Shown: positions 1 through 9,008, counted from the stretch's first letter. The stretch is DNA of 64,000 nt from an uncultured Eubacteriales bacterium (GCA_948806215.1 CAQIDI010000002.1:62001-126000); one strand, 5' to 3'. The notes: generated by a model from the letters alone, not told the origin. A program made the numbers and translations.

Positions 1-991
1 CCTGATTATTATCGTAAAAGCCAACAACATCTAAACTAAAATCAGATATTATTTTTGCTAGCTCTAAAATTTGATTATCGCTTAAATTATTAACACTAAT
101 ATTATAATTAACTTTTGCCCGATTCAAAATTTCATACCCAAGGTTCTTATGAAATAATCCAACAAAAAATTGTTTTATGCTATTGTTCTTTAATATTTGT
201 TTTCTTTTAGTTAACATATTAATTAAACAATTAAATTCTAAATCTGGCAAAAGGTTAATGCTAAGTTTAGCTGAATTTAAATTGTTTCTTGCCATAAAAG
301 CCGATAAGTTCATAACACAAATTCCGCCAACACCATTATCTTTAAATAATATTTCGCCAAATTCAATAAAAGTTTTACTGTTTAGTTCTAAACTAACTTT
401 AACATTTGGCACTCTAATTCCGCTTAATTCTTTTATCTTATTAGATGTTTTTAAAGCACACAAACTAGGCACAAATGGTTGAACGCTTACATTTGTAAGC
501 ATATTGTTAAGTGCATTTCCACCCACACAAACCACCACTTTTTCGCAAGTATATTCGCCATTGTTTGTAATAATTTTGTAGCCACTATCACCTTTTAATA
601 TTTGGTTAGCTTTGGTTTGAGTTATTATTTCCACGTAATTATTGTTAAGCGCATTAACCATAACATCTAAAACCGAACTAGATAAGTTAGATTTAGGATA
701 TCTTCTACCTTCACTATCGGCATAACTAACCAAACCTAGTTGTTCAAAAAAATTAATAGCATCGGCACTATTAAACTTTTTTAAAAAGTTACTAATATCA
801 ACATTATAGCTATTTTCCAAAATATTATCGTTAGTAAAGTTGCATCTGCCATTACCCGAAGCCAAAATTTTTTTACCAACTTTTACATCGGCTTCTAAAA
901 TGGTTACTTTAACACCATTCAAACTTGCAACCAAGGCACACATCAAGCCTGATGCTCCGCCACCTATAACTATTACTTGTTTTTTTATCAT
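1..991 (-). CDS. HI0933-family FAD-dependent flavoprotein, partial
   Basis: The minus-strand frame opens at an ATG at 991 and runs open to the window edge, so the C-terminus is missing (about 330 residues visible). The N-terminus reads MIKKQVIVIGGGASGLMCA, a Rossmann dinucleotide-binding motif (GxGxxG type, G-G-G-A-S-G). It is followed by an acidic strand end (VTILEADVKVGKKILASGNG) and GRCNFTN, which is the signature of the HI0933/BaiN-like flavoprotein family (NAD(P)/FAD-dependent oxidoreductases). Substrate is unknown for most of the family. No neighbour on the same strand is close enough to define an operon. The family call is firm; any physiological role would be a guess. Confidence 0.85.
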   Translation of the reverse strand, partial: MIKKQVIVIGGGASGLMCALVASLNGVKVTILEADVKVGKKILASGNGRCNFTNDNILENSYNVDISNFLKKFNSADAINFFEQLGLVSYADSEGRRYPKSNLSSSVLDVMVNALNNNYVEIITQTKANQILKGDSGYKIITNNGEYTCEKVVVCVGGNALNNMLTNVSVQPFVPSLCALKTSNKIKELSGIRVPNVKVSLELNSKTFIEFGEILFKDNGVGGICVMNLSAFMARNNLNSAKLSINLLPDLEFNCLINMLTKRKQILKNNSIKQFFVGLFHKNLGYEILNRAKVNYNISVNNLSDNQILELAKIISDFSLDVVGFYDNNQ

Positions 992-1083
992 ATCTTCACC
1001 AATAATTTTAGTTAATTATATTTTACAACAAAAGTTTAAATTAACCTATTTTATTTAATATTTTTAGTAATTAATTTTAAAAA

Positions 1084-1114
1084 ACAAAAAAGCAAAACAA
1101 CATTTGCTTTTTTA
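1084..1114 (-). terminator. Terminator of the GNAT gene
   Basis: AAAAAAGCAAA (1086-1096) pairs with TTTGCTTTTTT (1103-1113) across a 6-nt loop, immediately after the stop of the minus-strand GNAT gene and followed by a T-rich tract on that strand. Confidence 0.7.
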
Positions 1115-1882
1115 TAATAATCTTTTAGGATTTAGATTGCACCTTTTATCAAATTGATTATCTGATAAACTTTCTAATGGCATATTGCCATAAATTATGC
1201 ATCTATCATCGTGTGATTGAACTTCGCTTTTATTTAGTTTTAGGCGATACACTTTGCCAATTTGCACTTTTTTCATATCTGCTGGTTTAATCCTACTTAA
1301 CACCATAGGAATTAAATGTGGCTGCTCTGGACGCCTACCTAAATCTTTAACAAAGCCGTGATTTAAATAAAATTTCAAATTTCTATCAAAAACAATTTTT
1401 CCATTTTTTATGCTTTCTTCGTTAAGACTTGCTATATCTTGTTTGCTTAGTTCATCTGCATAATATGTTACAGTTTTTTCACCATTAGTGTAAACACACA
1501 AACTATCTAACGTTATGGATTTTGCATTTAATTTTACCGCAACTTCCTTAACATATTCCAACATTTCTCTACCAATGCCGTTTCCGCGAAAAGCTTCTTC
1601 AACTTTTATTAAGCCAATATGTAGGTTTTTTGTTAATTTATCAAACTTAAAATCGCAATGGCCAATTTTTATTTCTGAAAACCCGCGTCCATCCCAACCA
1701 CTTGAAGGTGTGGCACAAATAACCCTAGCTCGAGTTCCGTATAAATAAAACCACTTGCTATCGTTAGCATTTCTAAAACCATAGTGAATATAATTATTAT
1801 TAAGTTTTTTTAATTTATTAACAACAAACATTTGTTGTAATAAATTAGGCTTTTCGTTGTTGATAAAAATTATATCTTCCAA
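1112..1882 (-). CDS. GNAT-family N-acetyltransferase
   Basis: 256-residue protein with a GNAT core: the acetyl-CoA pyrophosphate-binding loop is visible as VEEAFRGNGIGREMLEYV (Q/R-x-x-G-x-G/A type), followed by a beta-strand ITLDS. It is longer than a minimal GNAT (about 150 residues), with N- and C-terminal extensions of unknown role. The substrate cannot be inferred. It is transcribed divergently from the TetR-ABC operon and ends in a hairpin terminator at 1084-1114. The ATG at 1882 is the natural start. Confidence 0.8.
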   Translation of the reverse strand: MEDIIFINNEKPNLLQQMFVVNKLKKLNNNYIHYGFRNANDSKWFYLYGTRARVICATPSSGWDGRGFSEIKIGHCDFKFDKLTKNLHIGLIKVEEAFRGNGIGREMLEYVKEVAVKLNAKSITLDSLCVYTNGEKTVTYYADELSKQDIASLNEESIKNGKIVFDRNLKFYLNHGFVKDLGRRPEQPHLIPMVLSRIKPADMKKVQIGKVYRLKLNKSEVQSHDDRCIIYGNMPLESLSDNQFDKRCNLNPKRLL

Positions 1883-1968
1883 TTAACTCACCTTTAATTT
1901 TTGCTTTAGTTATTATACCACATCATTCTACTAAGTTCAATATTTAAATTTTTGGTAAAATTGCATAG

Positions 1969-2051
1969 TTGACACAGTGTATATTTTTGTTGCAAACATA
2001 ACCTTTTTATAATATAATAATCATAGTTTTTTAGTTTTGACACAGTGTCAA
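1969..2051 (+). promoter_or_regulatory. Promoter and paired operators of the TetR-ABC operon
   Basis: A perfect 7+1+7 inverted repeat TTGACACAGTGTCAA lies at 2037-2051. A near-copy TTGACACAGTGTATA lies at 1969-1983, 68 bp upstream. Between them is a plausible promoter, TTGCAA (1990-1995), a 17-bp spacer and TATAAT (2013-2018), with a second overlapping TATAAT at 2008-2013. Two identical dyads flanking a promoter just upstream of a TetR gene are the expected layout for autorepression. That the TetR protein binds them is inferred from position and symmetry. Confidence 0.7.
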
Positions 2052-2084
2052 TTATTAAAATAAAAAGCAATTAGGAGGAATATA

Positions 2085-2693
2085 GTGTTGAATAAACCAG
2101 CTTTTGATAAATTAAAACCTGAAAAACAAAAACGAATATTAAACGCAGCATTTAACGAATTTTCTAAATATCCATACGATAAATGCTCTGTTTTTCAAAT
2201 TGCAAAAAATGCAAAAATTTCTCGTGCTTCGTTTTATTTCTATTTTTCGGATAAAAAAGATATTTATTTATATATACTAAACAAATTAAAATGCGAGATT
2301 TTTAGTGATTTAAAAATAAAATTTGATGCGGTTGACCCTTTTGATGTTATATTAAAACTATTTTATAAATTTGTGGAGTTTAAAGGAACAGACATTCAAA
2401 ACTTTATTGAAATGTTTTTTAAAAACTCCACACCAACAACACAAAATATTTTTGTATCCGATATTAACTCGCCAAAACCGGATTTAAAATGTAAAATGGA
2501 TTTAAGCAAATACACTAGCGAAATAACTGAAAGCCAATTTTTAACATTGATTGATATGGTGTTTTATGGAATGCTTAAAAGCCTACATTTTTATTACCAA
2601 GATAAAATTAACAAACAAGATGTGTTAGAAAGTTTTAATAAAATAACATACTATTCAATAAACGGAATTTTAAAGGAGAAGCAAAATGCTTGA
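2085..2693 (+). CDS. TetR-family transcriptional regulator
   Basis: 202 residues. The N-terminal HTH is recognisable around residues 28-60 (SVFQIAKNAKISRASFYFYF), ending in the typical TetR FYFYFSDKKDIY segment. The remainder is the variable ligand-binding and dimerisation half. The start is GTG at 2085, preceded by AGGAGG at 2073-2078 with normal spacing; the next codon is TTG. The 3' end overlaps the ABC transporter gene by 8 bp, so the two are translationally coupled. The protein probably represses its own operon through the dyads at 1969-2051. The inducer is unknown, likely a compound handled by the transporter. Confidence 0.88.
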   Translation: MLNKPAFDKLKPEKQKRILNAAFNEFSKYPYDKCSVFQIAKNAKISRASFYFYFSDKKDIYLYILNKLKCEIFSDLKIKFDAVDPFDVILKLFYKFVEFKGTDIQNFIEMFFKNSTPTTQNIFVSDINSPKPDLKCKMDLSKYTSEITESQFLTLIDMVFYGMLKSLHFYYQDKINKQDVLESFNKITYYSINGILKEKQNA

Positions 2694-5373
2694 ACTAAAA
2701 GAAATTGTTAAAGATTATGTTGCTGGCGACACAACAGTTAAGGCTTTAAAAGGAATAAGTATTGATTTTAGACAATCGGAATTTGTTTCTATATTAGGAC
2801 AATCTGGTTGTGGTAAAACAACATTGCTTAATATTATTGGTGGTTTAGACCACTACACTTCGGGCGATTTGATTATAAACAATAAATCCACAAAGGATTT
2901 TAACGATTACGATTGGGATACATATAGAAACCATTCGATTGGGTTTATATTTCAAAGTTACAATTTAATTATGCATCTAACCGTTGCAGAAAATGTTGAG
3001 TTAGCACTTTCGCTTGCAGGTATCAGCAAAGAAGAACGACACAAACGAGCAGTTGAAGCGTTGACAACAGTTGGCTTAAAAGACCAAGTAAATAAAAAAC
3101 CAAATCAACTTAGTGGCGGACAAATGCAACGCGTTGCTATTGCTAGGTCGCTTGTTAATAATCCTGATATTTTGCTTGCAGACGAACCAACTGGCGCACT
3201 AGATTCGGAAACCAGCGAACAAGTTATGAAAATATTAAAAGATATTAGCAAAGATAGGCTTATTATTATGGTTACTCATAACGCCGAGTTAGCTGAAAAA
3301 TATTCTACTAGAATTATTAAACTTTTAGATGGTAAAGTTATTGATGACACAAAGCCATATAATCACGAACAAGAAAAAAAGGTAAAATCAAACAAGTTAC
3401 CTAAAGATAAACAAGAATTATTAGATAATATAACCATATTGTTTGAAAACAATAAAATTAGCGAAAGTGAATTTGAAAGTTACAAAACTCAAATAATAAG
3501 TAACACCGAATTTGACTTAAGCACAAATAAAAAATTAAATAAATTGTTAAAAACACAAAATCGATTACAACACAAACGCACTTCTATGAAATATGGAACT
3601 GCACTATCGCTATCGTTTAAAAACCTATTAACAAAAAAATGGCGAACCATTATGACAAGCTTTGCGGGCTCTATTGGTATTATTGGAATTGCTTTGATAA
3701 TTGCTGTTAGTAATGGTTTTACTAATTATATAAATAAAATGCAATCGGAAGCTTTGGGTAGCACCCCACTAACCGTTTCGGCAATTACTATGGACACTGA
3801 TAAATTTCAAAACATTACTCCTAACCGTGACGAAGATGAAGATATTAACGAAGATGTTGTTGTTCCATATAACCCACTTCAACAAATTATGCAATATGGT
3901 CACTACAACAACTTTACTAGCGAATTTTTAAATCACGTTAAAAAGTTTGAAAAAGAAAATGCAGATAAGGGCAAAGATTCTAATTTAAATATGATTGAAT
4001 ACGATTACTTTGTACCTATTAAAATATTATCTAAGAATAACGATAACAAAGTAACACTGTTTAAAAACGAAAATTCAACCAGTGTTTTGCAAGGGTCTTT
4101 AAGTAGTTATGTTTATCCAATGTTAAACAATTTAGATTTTGTTATGAGCCAATACGAACTAATTTATGGAACATTGCCAAAACAAAATAGCGAAGAAGAA
4201 TATTCAAAAGAAATGCTTTTGGTTGTTGATAAAGGAAACAAGATAAGCATTCAAACTTTGCAAAGTTTAGGTATTGAAACTTCTACTAACGATAAAAATG
4301 AATACAACAAAATAAACTTCGGAGACATTTGCAACAAAGAATTTAAACTATTATTTAACGATGATTATTATATTCCGGATAGTGATAACTTTGAAGAAAT
4401 AACTAAGTTTGATAAACTTTCTACCGATAACGATTCGCTGCTTAATGCTTACGAAAAAGCTTCAACCACATTAAAGATTAGCGGAGTTATAAGACTTAAA
4501 GCCGATGCAACTACCGAGTTATTGTCAACAGGTGTTGCCTATATGCCAAGCTTAAGAGATTATTACTTAAAAAATTGTGCAAATTCGTTAATTGCAAGAA
4601 AACAATTAGCCAACAAAGAAAGCTACGCTTTTTACGATAACTATGTTTTATCAGTCGCAGAAATGCAAGGGCTATTGCCACCAAATGGTTTTCCTAATGT
4701 TGCAGCAATTAATCAATTTTTAAAGCTTGCCTACAACTACGAATTATCAAACGATGATGCATTTGAACTTGGTATGCAACAAATTGGAATAAGCAGCATT
4801 CCATTAAGCATTGCATTCTACCCTAAAACTTTTAGTGCAAAAGATAGCGTGCTTAATATGATTAAAGAATATAACGACACTAAAACTAACGATAACGAAA
4901 AAATTGTTTGTGCCGATACTACTCAATTTTTAACTAACACTCTTGGAAGTATGGTTAACATTATTAGTTATGTGTTAATTGCCTTTGCAGCGATTTCGTT
5001 AGTTGTTTCTTCAATTATGATTGCAATAATAACCTATGTTTCTGTTTTAGAACGCACAAAAGAAATTGGTGTTCTCCGCTCGATTGGTGCTCGCAAAAAA
5101 GATATCACTAGGGTGTTTAACGCCGAAACATTTTTAATAGGTTTAACTTCTGGAGTTTTGGGCGTTGTTATTAGCTTTGTTTTAACTTTTCCAATAAGTG
5201 CTATAATAAAAGCTGTTGCAGGCGGAGCAATAACAACTTCTATGGCTATTATGGATCCTATTAGTTCAGTTATTTTAATTGCGATATCGGTTGTTCTTAC
5301 AATGATATCCGGATTGGTTCCTGCAATTATGGCGGCTAACCGCGACCCAGTTAAAGCACTTAGAAGCGAATAA
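2686..5373 (+). CDS. MacB-like ABC transporter, ATPase fused to FtsX-type permease
   Basis: 895 residues. The ABC domain is N-terminal: Walker A GQSGCGKTT at 38-46, Q-loop FQS near 89-91, signature LSGGQ at 142-146, Walker B ILLADE at 162-167 and the switch His at 198. A charged linker (about 220-300) leads to the permease. The permease has one membrane segment near 320-342, a large extracytoplasmic domain of about 420 residues, then three C-terminal membrane segments, which is the MacB/FtsX topology. Such type VII ABC proteins do not pump through a channel but couple ATP use to work across the membrane, for instance lipoprotein or peptide extrusion or antibiotic resistance. It overlaps the TetR gene by 8 bp and has an AAGGAG RBS. 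A half-transporter of this length could act as a homodimer. Confidence 0.9.
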   Translation: MLELKEIVKDYVAGDTTVKALKGISIDFRQSEFVSILGQSGCGKTTLLNIIGGLDHYTSGDLIINNKSTKDFNDYDWDTYRNHSIGFIFQSYNLIMHLTVAENVELALSLAGISKEERHKRAVEALTTVGLKDQVNKKPNQLSGGQMQRVAIARSLVNNPDILLADEPTGALDSETSEQVMKILKDISKDRLIIMVTHNAELAEKYSTRIIKLLDGKVIDDTKPYNHEQEKKVKSNKLPKDKQELLDNITILFENNKISESEFESYKTQIISNTEFDLSTNKKLNKLLKTQNRLQHKRTSMKYGTALSLSFKNLLTKKWRTIMTSFAGSIGIIGIALIIAVSNGFTNYINKMQSEALGSTPLTVSAITMDTDKFQNITPNRDEDEDINEDVVVPYNPLQQIMQYGHYNNFTSEFLNHVKKFEKENADKGKDSNLNMIEYDYFVPIKILSKNNDNKVTLFKNENSTSVLQGSLSSYVYPMLNNLDFVMSQYELIYGTLPKQNSEEEYSKEMLLVVDKGNKISIQTLQSLGIETSTNDKNEYNKINFGDICNKEFKLLFNDDYYIPDSDNFEEITKFDKLSTDNDSLLNAYEKASTTLKISGVIRLKADATTELLSTGVAYMPSLRDYYLKNCANSLIARKQLANKESYAFYDNYVLSVAEMQGLLPPNGFPNVAAINQFLKLAYNYELSNDDAFELGMQQIGISSIPLSIAFYPKTFSAKDSVLNMIKEYNDTKTNDNEKIVCADTTQFLTNTLGSMVNIISYVLIAFAAISLVVSSIMIAIITYVSVLERTKEIGVLRSIGARKKDITRVFNAETFLIGLTSGVLGVVISFVLTFPISAIIKAVAGGAITTSMAIMDPISSVILIAISVVLTMISGLVPAIMAANRDPVKALRSE

Positions 5374-5392
5374 TAAATAAAATATTTAATAT

Positions 5393-5430
5393 AAAAAGCA
5401 ACTTAAACTTATGGTTGCTTTTTATTTTTT
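5393..5430 (+). terminator. Terminator of the TetR-ABC operon
   Basis: AAAAAGCAAC (5393-5402) pairs perfectly with GTTGCTTTTT (5414-5423) and is followed by a T tract. Confidence 0.8.
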
Positions 5431-5506
5431 TTAATATTATTTTAGTATACCCTTTGTAATTTAAGTTCAAAATAATAAAAAATTATTTTATTGTTTAGGA
5501 GTTTAT

Positions 5507-6238
5507 ATGCCAGAAGTTATAAAGGTTTTATTATTTTCTATAGGCTCGGTTGCTTTTTTATTTGTGCTTTCTAAGCTGCTTGGTAAAAAACAAGTTACAC
5601 AACTAACCTTTGTGGATTATGTTATTGGTATTTCGCTAGGTTCTATTGCTGCCGAAATGGCGACCGATACCGAAACTCCTTTTTATTATTATCTTATTGC
5701 TATGGCAATATTTTTTATTTTTGCCATTCTTTTAAGTATTGTTGGAAGATTAACTCCTTGGTTAAAACATATTTTAAAAGGTAAGCCTAGCACATTAATT
5801 TATAATGGCAAAGTTCAATATAACCAATTAAAACGCTCTCACTTAGATATTAACGACCTACTTGCACTTTGCAGAGAGCGTGGCTATTTTGATATTAATA
5901 ACATTGCCTATGCCATTTTAGAAACAAATGGGCAACTAAGTGTTATGCCAGTTGGTAGCGAAAAACCTGTGGTTGTTAGCAATTTTGATATAGAAGTTGA
6001 ACAAGCCAGCCTAACAAACTATTTAATAGTTGATGGTAGAGTTTCGTTTTCTGGTTTAAGCGAAATTAATAAAGATTGTAATTGGTTATATAAAAATTTA
6101 AACATTAATTCTAAAGAAGATATAAATCAAATAATTCTTGCTAGCTATAACGAAAAACTAAAAAAGTTTGATGTGCACTATAAAGATCCTAAAATTAATA
6201 AAAATATTAATCAAATAAAAAGCAATCAACAAAAATAG
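5507..6238 (+). CDS. YetF/YrbG-type DUF421 membrane protein
   Basis: 243 residues. Three hydrophobic N-terminal segments (about 7-25, 38-50, 60-82) include the family hallmark FVDYVIGISLGSIAAEM. They are followed by the soluble DUF421 domain with GKPSTLIYNGKV and DLLALCRERGYFD-type motifs. In Bacillus, YetF-type proteins are small membrane proteins implicated in spore germinant-receptor or stress functions, but the biochemical activity is poorly defined. The gene has its own RBS (AGGAG) and is flanked by terminators on both sides, so it is probably monocistronic. Family assignment is secure; function is not. Confidence 0.88.
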   Translation: MPEVIKVLLFSIGSVAFLFVLSKLLGKKQVTQLTFVDYVIGISLGSIAAEMATDTETPFYYYLIAMAIFFIFAILLSIVGRLTPWLKHILKGKPSTLIYNGKVQYNQLKRSHLDINDLLALCRERGYFDINNIAYAILETNGQLSVMPVGSEKPVVVSNFDIEVEQASLTNYLIVDGRVSFSGLSEINKDCNWLYKNLNINSKEDINQIILASYNEKLKKFDVHYKDPKINKNINQIKSNQQK

Positions 6239-6258
6239 CCTTTAACGGCTGTTTTTTT
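6231..6258 (+). terminator. Terminator after the DUF421 gene
   Basis: AGCC (6237-6240) and GGCT (6247-6250) form a short GC stem, extended by flanking A/T pairs and followed by a run of seven T. Confidence 0.6.
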
Positions 6259-6347
6259 GTTTTAAAAAAAAATTACCAAAATTTGTAAATAATTTTTTTT
6301 GTATTACGCATAATAGCAATAGAACAAATTTAAAAGGGGTATTTTAA

Positions 6348-7241
6348 ATGAAAAAAGCAAAATCTAAAAATTTATTATTTGCACTTTTACTTGGGACACT
6401 TGCCATAATGTTAATATTAACTAGCACCATTGGCAATGTTTCGGCATATAATGCAGCACCAAAGAAGTTAATTGTTAAAGGCTCTAGCGAAATAACTTTT
6501 AAACCAGATTCCGCTAATGTTTGCGTAGGAGTTGAAACAGTTAATTCTAATGTTACAACCGCACAAAAAGAAAATGCAGAAACTATGGAAAAAGTTATTG
6601 AAACTCTTATTAACAACGGAATAGAAAGAGATAGCATTAAAACCACTAGTTATAATATTTTTAAACAACACAACTATAACACTGGCGCAGAATTTATAAA
6701 CACTCAGGTTTCTAACCGAATTAGTTTTAATACAAATAACATTGACGATTTAAGTTCGCTTATTACCAAATTAACCGAAAGTGGTGCAAATGTTTTTGGT
6801 GGAATTACTTTTGAATTAAGCGCTTCTAGCGAAGCTTATAATCAAGCTTTAGAAAAAGCTATTGAAAATGCTAAAGCAAAAGCTAAGGTTTTAGCTCCAA
6901 ATGTAACATTAGAAATTAAAGAAATTTTAGAAGAATATTCTTATTGCTCTCCTTGCTATTTTGATAACTTTGCAAGAGCTGAACTAAACACAAATTCAAT
7001 TATGAAAGGCGATGTTAAAGTTTGTGCTAATGTTAAAGTAATATTCACTTGCGAAAATGTTATCGAAACAAATTCTGATTTAACAGCTCAAAATGCAAAC
7101 GAAGTTAAATTTAACAACACAAACAAAGTTAATGTTAAAACAGAAAATAAAACAACTCTAAACAATAACGATAGTGTTATGGATAAAGAGTTTTTAGTTA
7201 ACACCGAAACAACTAATAAAGTATCAAACACTGCAGCATAA
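6348..7241 (+). CDS. SIMPL (DUF541) domain protein, membrane-anchored or secreted
   Basis: 297 residues with a lysine-rich N-terminus and hydrophobic segment (about 9-31) that could be a signal peptide or anchor. The SIMPL domain follows, showing the typical opening KLIVKGSSEITFKPDSANVCVGVET and the TTAQKENAETMEKVIETL helix. SIMPL proteins are periplasmic or extracellular in many bacteria and their role is largely uncharacterised. The last 60 or so residues are Asn/Thr-rich, low-complexity and not part of the domain. RBS AAGGGG lies upstream. The gene is bounded by terminators. Confidence 0.85.
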   Translation: MKKAKSKNLLFALLLGTLAIMLILTSTIGNVSAYNAAPKKLIVKGSSEITFKPDSANVCVGVETVNSNVTTAQKENAETMEKVIETLINNGIERDSIKTTSYNIFKQHNYNTGAEFINTQVSNRISFNTNNIDDLSSLITKLTESGANVFGGITFELSASSEAYNQALEKAIENAKAKAKVLAPNVTLEIKEILEEYSYCSPCYFDNFARAELNTNSIMKGDVKVCANVKVIFTCENVIETNSDLTAQNANEVKFNNTNKVNVKTENKTTLNNNDSVMDKEFLVNTETTNKVSNTAA

Positions 7242-7242
7242 C

Positions 7243-7275
7243 AAAAAAGCACAATTAATTGTGCTTTTTTATTTT
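7243..7275 (+). terminator. Terminator, 28-bp perfect palindrome
   Basis: Positions 7243-7270 are a perfect palindrome (AAAAAAGCACAATT and its complement) followed by more T. It directly follows the SIMPL gene stop. Confidence 0.85.
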
Positions 7276-7325
7276 TTTTAACTAATGCTTTTTATTATAT
7301 ACTTTTATATTTTAAAAAAAACTAA

Positions 7326-7354
7326 TTGACACTTTATAATATTTAAAATATAAT
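7326..7354 (+). promoter_or_regulatory. Consensus promoter upstream of the tRNA-Arg region
   Basis: TTGACA (7326-7331), exactly 17 bp, then TATAAT (7349-7354): a perfect sigma-A consensus pointing at the tRNA fragment and the intact tRNA-Arg. Confidence 0.8.
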
Positions 7355-7385
7355 CATAATGCACTGTTAAAGTGTGGGAACTAGA

Positions 7386-7446
7386 ATAATTTAAATTAAT
7401 TCTTTAATTACAATTTTTATATATGCACCCATAGCTCAATTGGATA
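7386..7446 (+). repeat. Duplicated tRNA-Arg leader and 5' tRNA fragment
   Basis: About 61 bp here repeat the segment at 7546-7606 with a few changes: an A/T-rich leader (ATAATTTAAATT ... CTTTAATTACAATTTTT) and the first 22 nt of the tRNA (7425-7446, GCACCCATAGCTCAATTGGA and 2 nt more). The tRNA homology stops abruptly before the D-arm closes, so this copy cannot fold as a tRNA. It is probably a relic of an earlier recombination at this integration hotspot. Confidence 0.8.
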
Positions 7447-7584
7447 AAATTTTTAAGTTTAAAAATTTTGCGTCAGCGCATTACCTAAAAATGTAAACAT
7501 TCTTCCTTAATTGCTCGACTAATGAGCCACGCTCTGTTATTGATATAATTTAAATTGGTTCTTTAATTACAATTTTTTATATAT

Positions 7585-7661
7585 GCACCCATAGCTCAAT
7601 TGGATAGAGCGTTGGTCTACGGAACCAAAGGTTAGGGGTTCGACTCCCTTTGGGTGCACCA
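7585..7661 (+). tRNA. tRNA-Arg(ACG)
   Basis: The cloverleaf folds completely: acceptor GCACCCA/TGGGTGC, D-arm GCTC/GAGC, anticodon stem TTGGT/ACCAA with loop CTACGGA (anticodon ACG), T-loop TTCGACT, discriminator A and encoded CCA. The length is 77 nt. Its 3' 23 nt are the left attachment site of the integrative element, which restores the tRNA end on integration. Confidence 0.95.
7639..7661 (+). other. attL core, 23 bp
   Basis: Identical to 17984-18006 over 23 bp (begins TTCGACTCCC, ends GGGTGCACCA); the flanks differ on both sides. It coincides with the T-loop, 3' acceptor strand and CCA of tRNA-Arg. Confidence 0.9.
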
Positions 7662-7674
7662 ATAATTCCCTATA

Positions 7675-7795
7675 TTAAGCCATTTTTTGAAAGTGGGGTT
7701 TAATATTGAGAATTTAGTGTGAATGGCTTTATAAAGCCATTTTTTTATTGTTTAAGTTAATAATTTACGCTTAATTGAGTATCTAATTGAGTATC
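7675..7795. repeat. Left-end integrase arm-type repeats
   Basis: TTGAGTATC occurs twice 12 bp apart (7775-7783, 7787-7795), overlapping the 3' end of the integrase gene. TTAAGCCATTTTTTG is at 7675-7689. Both motifs recur at the right end of the element (17907-17927, 17947-17961). Paired direct repeats near each att core are typical arm sites for tyrosine integrases; binding is inferred. Confidence 0.55.
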
Positions 7796-8851
7796 AAAGT
7801 TTAAAACATTATTGGCTAAATTAAGCCATTTTTGATTACTATTAGGTGCTAATTTAATATAAATTCGTTCAGTTGTTAATACATCAGAGTGTCCTAACCA
7901 CTGCTGAATTTGCAATGCTGGCACGCCAAATTCAAATAGTCTAGTGGCAAACGTTTTTCTAAGTGTGTGAGTGCTTACATTGTTTATCCCCTGCCCCTCA
8001 CATATTTCTTTAAGTGTTTTAGAAACATTTTTTATGTCGTGCTTAAAAATTCTAAAGCTATTATCATAACTTGCAAATCTGCTTAAAATATCAGAACAAA
8101 TTCCAAACATTGGAACCACCCTATTACTTGTTTCAGTTTTAGGGGCAGAAAGCACACCTGTAGAATATGTTTTGTGCACGTGGATTGTTTTATTATTAAA
8201 ATTTAAATCTTCCCTAGTTAATGCTAGTGCTTCACCAACTCGAAGTCCAGTTAACAACATAACTAAATATAAATCCTCGTAGGTGCAACCCTTTATAGAT
8301 TCCACAAATAATTGCTGTTCCTGAACTGTTAATGGTCTAATATTTATTTTTTTGTGTTTTGGTCTTGGAAGTAAGTCTAAAATATTAACTTCAATTAAAC
8401 CTAGTGTTTTAGCTTGTTCCAAACAAGCTTTTAAATAATTAAACACTTTTACACGTTGCCTAGAACCAGCAATTGAATTTAAAAACTCGTTTATTTCTTC
8501 AATCACACTAATTTCACGTGTGTTAAACCAACTAAGTGGTTTGCCTGCAAATTTTGAGATGTGGCAGTTAAATACACTTTTGTAAGTTAAACCAGTTGAT
8601 AATCTGATATCTTGCTTATAAACTTTAAGCCATTTATTCCACCAGATGCCAAGAGTTAAAACATTTCGTGATTGGCGTTTACGTTCTTTTTTAGGTGCAC
8701 TCTTTAAAGTTTGTTTTAATTTCAACAAAACATCTTCTGCGCTGTTACCATAAATTGCGTGTTGCCCGTTCGCATCTCGATATCGAACATAATAGCCTCT
8801 ACCATTTGGGCGAGGCTTTATTGTTTTATTTTCATATTTTAAAATTTTCAT
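7757..8851 (-). CDS. Tyrosine recombinase (integrase)
   Basis: 364 residues from the ATG at 8851, which has AAGGAG at good spacing. An in-frame ATG at 8968 would add 39 residues but lacks a clear RBS. Order of domains: an N-terminal arm-binding region (RPNGRGYYVRYRDANGQ), a SAM-like core-binding domain and a C-terminal catalytic domain. The catalytic residues are visible: R in TGLRVGEALALTRED, HxxR in HTLRKTFATRLF, and WLGHSDVLTTERIYIKL with the second H and the nucleophilic Tyr. It lies directly beside tRNA-Arg, oriented toward attL, as expected for site-specific insertion at 7639-7661. It integrates and, with a helper, excises the element. Confidence 0.93.
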   Translation of the reverse strand: MKILKYENKTIKPRPNGRGYYVRYRDANGQHAIYGNSAEDVLLKLKQTLKSAPKKERKRQSRNVLTLGIWWNKWLKVYKQDIRLSTGLTYKSVFNCHISKFAGKPLSWFNTREISVIEEINEFLNSIAGSRQRVKVFNYLKACLEQAKTLGLIEVNILDLLPRPKHKKINIRPLTVQEQQLFVESIKGCTYEDLYLVMLLTGLRVGEALALTREDLNFNNKTIHVHKTYSTGVLSAPKTETSNRVVPMFGICSDILSRFASYDNSFRIFKHDIKNVSKTLKEICEGQGINNVSTHTLRKTFATRLFEFGVPALQIQQWLGHSDVLTTERIYIKLAPNSNQKWLNLANNVLNFDTQLDTQLSVNY

Positions 8852-9008
8852 AGTTTCTCCTTTTTCAAGAAGACACTCATTTTTTAAAATTTCTACTGCT
8901 TCAAGTAAAACGCTTAAATTCTTTTTGTTTGTCACAGTTTTGCCCCGCTCCTTATTTTTTTCAAGCATAAGGTGCGTTTTTTAAATTTGCTAGATTTTGT
9001 GCCAACTT

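Noticed and set aside
177..482. 101-residue plus-strand reading frame
   Set aside because: Lies wholly opposite the HI0933-type flavoprotein gene and has no RBS; a shadow frame.
840..1058. 72-residue plus-strand reading frame
   Set aside because: Opposite the conserved N-terminus of the flavoprotein; no RBS.
8852..8968. 39-residue N-terminal extension of the integrase
   Set aside because: The ATG at 8851 has AAGGAG at good spacing; the ATG at 8968 has none. The extension cannot be fully excluded.
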